5,679 bases of DNA. Origin: an uncultured Acidobacteriota bacterium (GTDB lineage: Bacteria > Acidobacteriota > Vicinamibacteria > Vicinamibacterales > UBA8438). This document shows positions 5,415 to 5,679 of this stretch, one piece after another. Each line of letters begins with the position of its first letter. The first letter of the stretch is position 1. The DNA is taken from the NCBI GenBank assembly GCA_913043805.1, contig CAJWMX010000216.1:1-5679 (forward strand), written 5' to 3'. The notes beneath the pieces are model-generated. The model had not been told where the DNA came from. It saw only the letters and a program-made list of their open reading frames with translations, and ran no database searches. A program made the position numbers and the translations under genes.

Positions 5415-5679
5415 ATGTCGGAGCCTATCACCGCTCGTCAGTTCTGGATTCGGGCCCCCGGGGTCGGTGAGATCCGCGACGCGCCGCTGGTCGGGCGCGA
5501 GCCGGGCCAGGTGGTGGTCGAGACCAGCTACTCCGGAATCAGCCGAGGGACCGAGTCGCTGGTGTTTCGTGGCGAGGTGCCGGTTTCCGAATACGAGCGG
5601 ATGCGGGCGCCGTTCCAGGAGGGGGACTTCCCGGGGCCGCTCAAGTATGGCTACAGCAGCGTCGGCCGCGTGGTGGAGG
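5415..5679 (+). CDS. Medium-chain dehydrogenase, BchC-like, N-terminal part
   Basis: The 88 visible residues are the start of a GroES-like domain of the medium-chain dehydrogenase/reductase superfamily; the rest, including the NAD(P)-binding Rossmann fold, lies outside the window. The segment VVVETSYSGISRGTESLVFRG (33-53) matches the style of the group annotated as 'zinc-binding alcohol dehydrogenase' and related to bacteriochlorophyllide dehydrogenase BchC. In catalytic-zinc enzymes this region has a Cys (GICGTD-like) and later a GHE motif; here S43 replaces the Cys and G79-Y80-S81 replaces GHE, so the classical catalytic zinc site is absent. It is divergent from the phosphatidyltransferase by 21 bases. 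From memory, genes of this type often neighbour CDP-alcohol phosphatidyltransferases and pterin-synthase-like genes, but that is recollection. The substrate is unknown. Confidence 0.8.
   Translation, partial: MSEPITARQFWIRAPGVGEIRDAPLVGREPGQVVVETSYSGISRGTESLVFRGEVPVSEYERMRAPFQEGDFPGPLKYGYSSVGRVVE

Overview
The window is high-GC bacterial chromosome with tightly packed genes, strong G/C preference at third codon positions and few clear Shine-Dalgarno sites. An uncultured Acidobacteriota-like organism (Vicinamibacteria type) would fit the gene styles, but this is an impression from memory; no rRNA or marker gene is present to fix it. I see no tRNA, rRNA, CRISPR array, insertion sequence or phage gene.

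Layout. (1) Positions 1-235, minus: the start of a gene of unknown function with one membrane anchor; its 3' end lies outside the window. (2) Positions 305-3191, minus: a three-gene operon read as exported metallo-beta-lactamase-fold hydrolase -> MFS drug/H+ antiporter -> DinB-fold protein. The hydrolase is intact. The MFS gene has an in-frame TGA at codon 42 and a frameshift exactly at a (GGGCC)3 repeat. The DinB gene is frameshifted at a G run near its 3' end, and its lost C-terminal tail can still be read downstream with a second nonsense codon. A hairpin follows directly after the ancestral DinB stop. (3) Positions 3192-3253: a 62-base divergent intergenic region holding a 32-base imperfect dyad. 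(4) Positions 3254-4702, plus: a two-gene unit with a secreted beta-rich protein and a small membrane protein, both unrecognised. (5) Positions 4653-5393, minus: a CDP-alcohol phosphatidyltransferase, whose 3' end overlaps the previous gene tail-to-tail by 50 bases. (6) Positions 5415-5679, plus: the N-terminal part of a medium-chain dehydrogenase of BchC-like type lacking the catalytic zinc ligands, starting 21 bases from the phosphatidyltransferase start.

Functionally, the minus operon looks like a stress or detoxification cassette (exported hydrolase, efflux pump, DinB-fold enzyme) that is decaying from its distal end or carries consensus errors. The right side suggests a lipid or small-molecule modification locus in which the phosphatidyltransferase and the dehydrogenase share a divergent control region. 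I found no convincing new multi-gene system. The best signals are the cluster of lesions in the operon, the dyad between the divergent units, and the ligand-less dehydrogenase.
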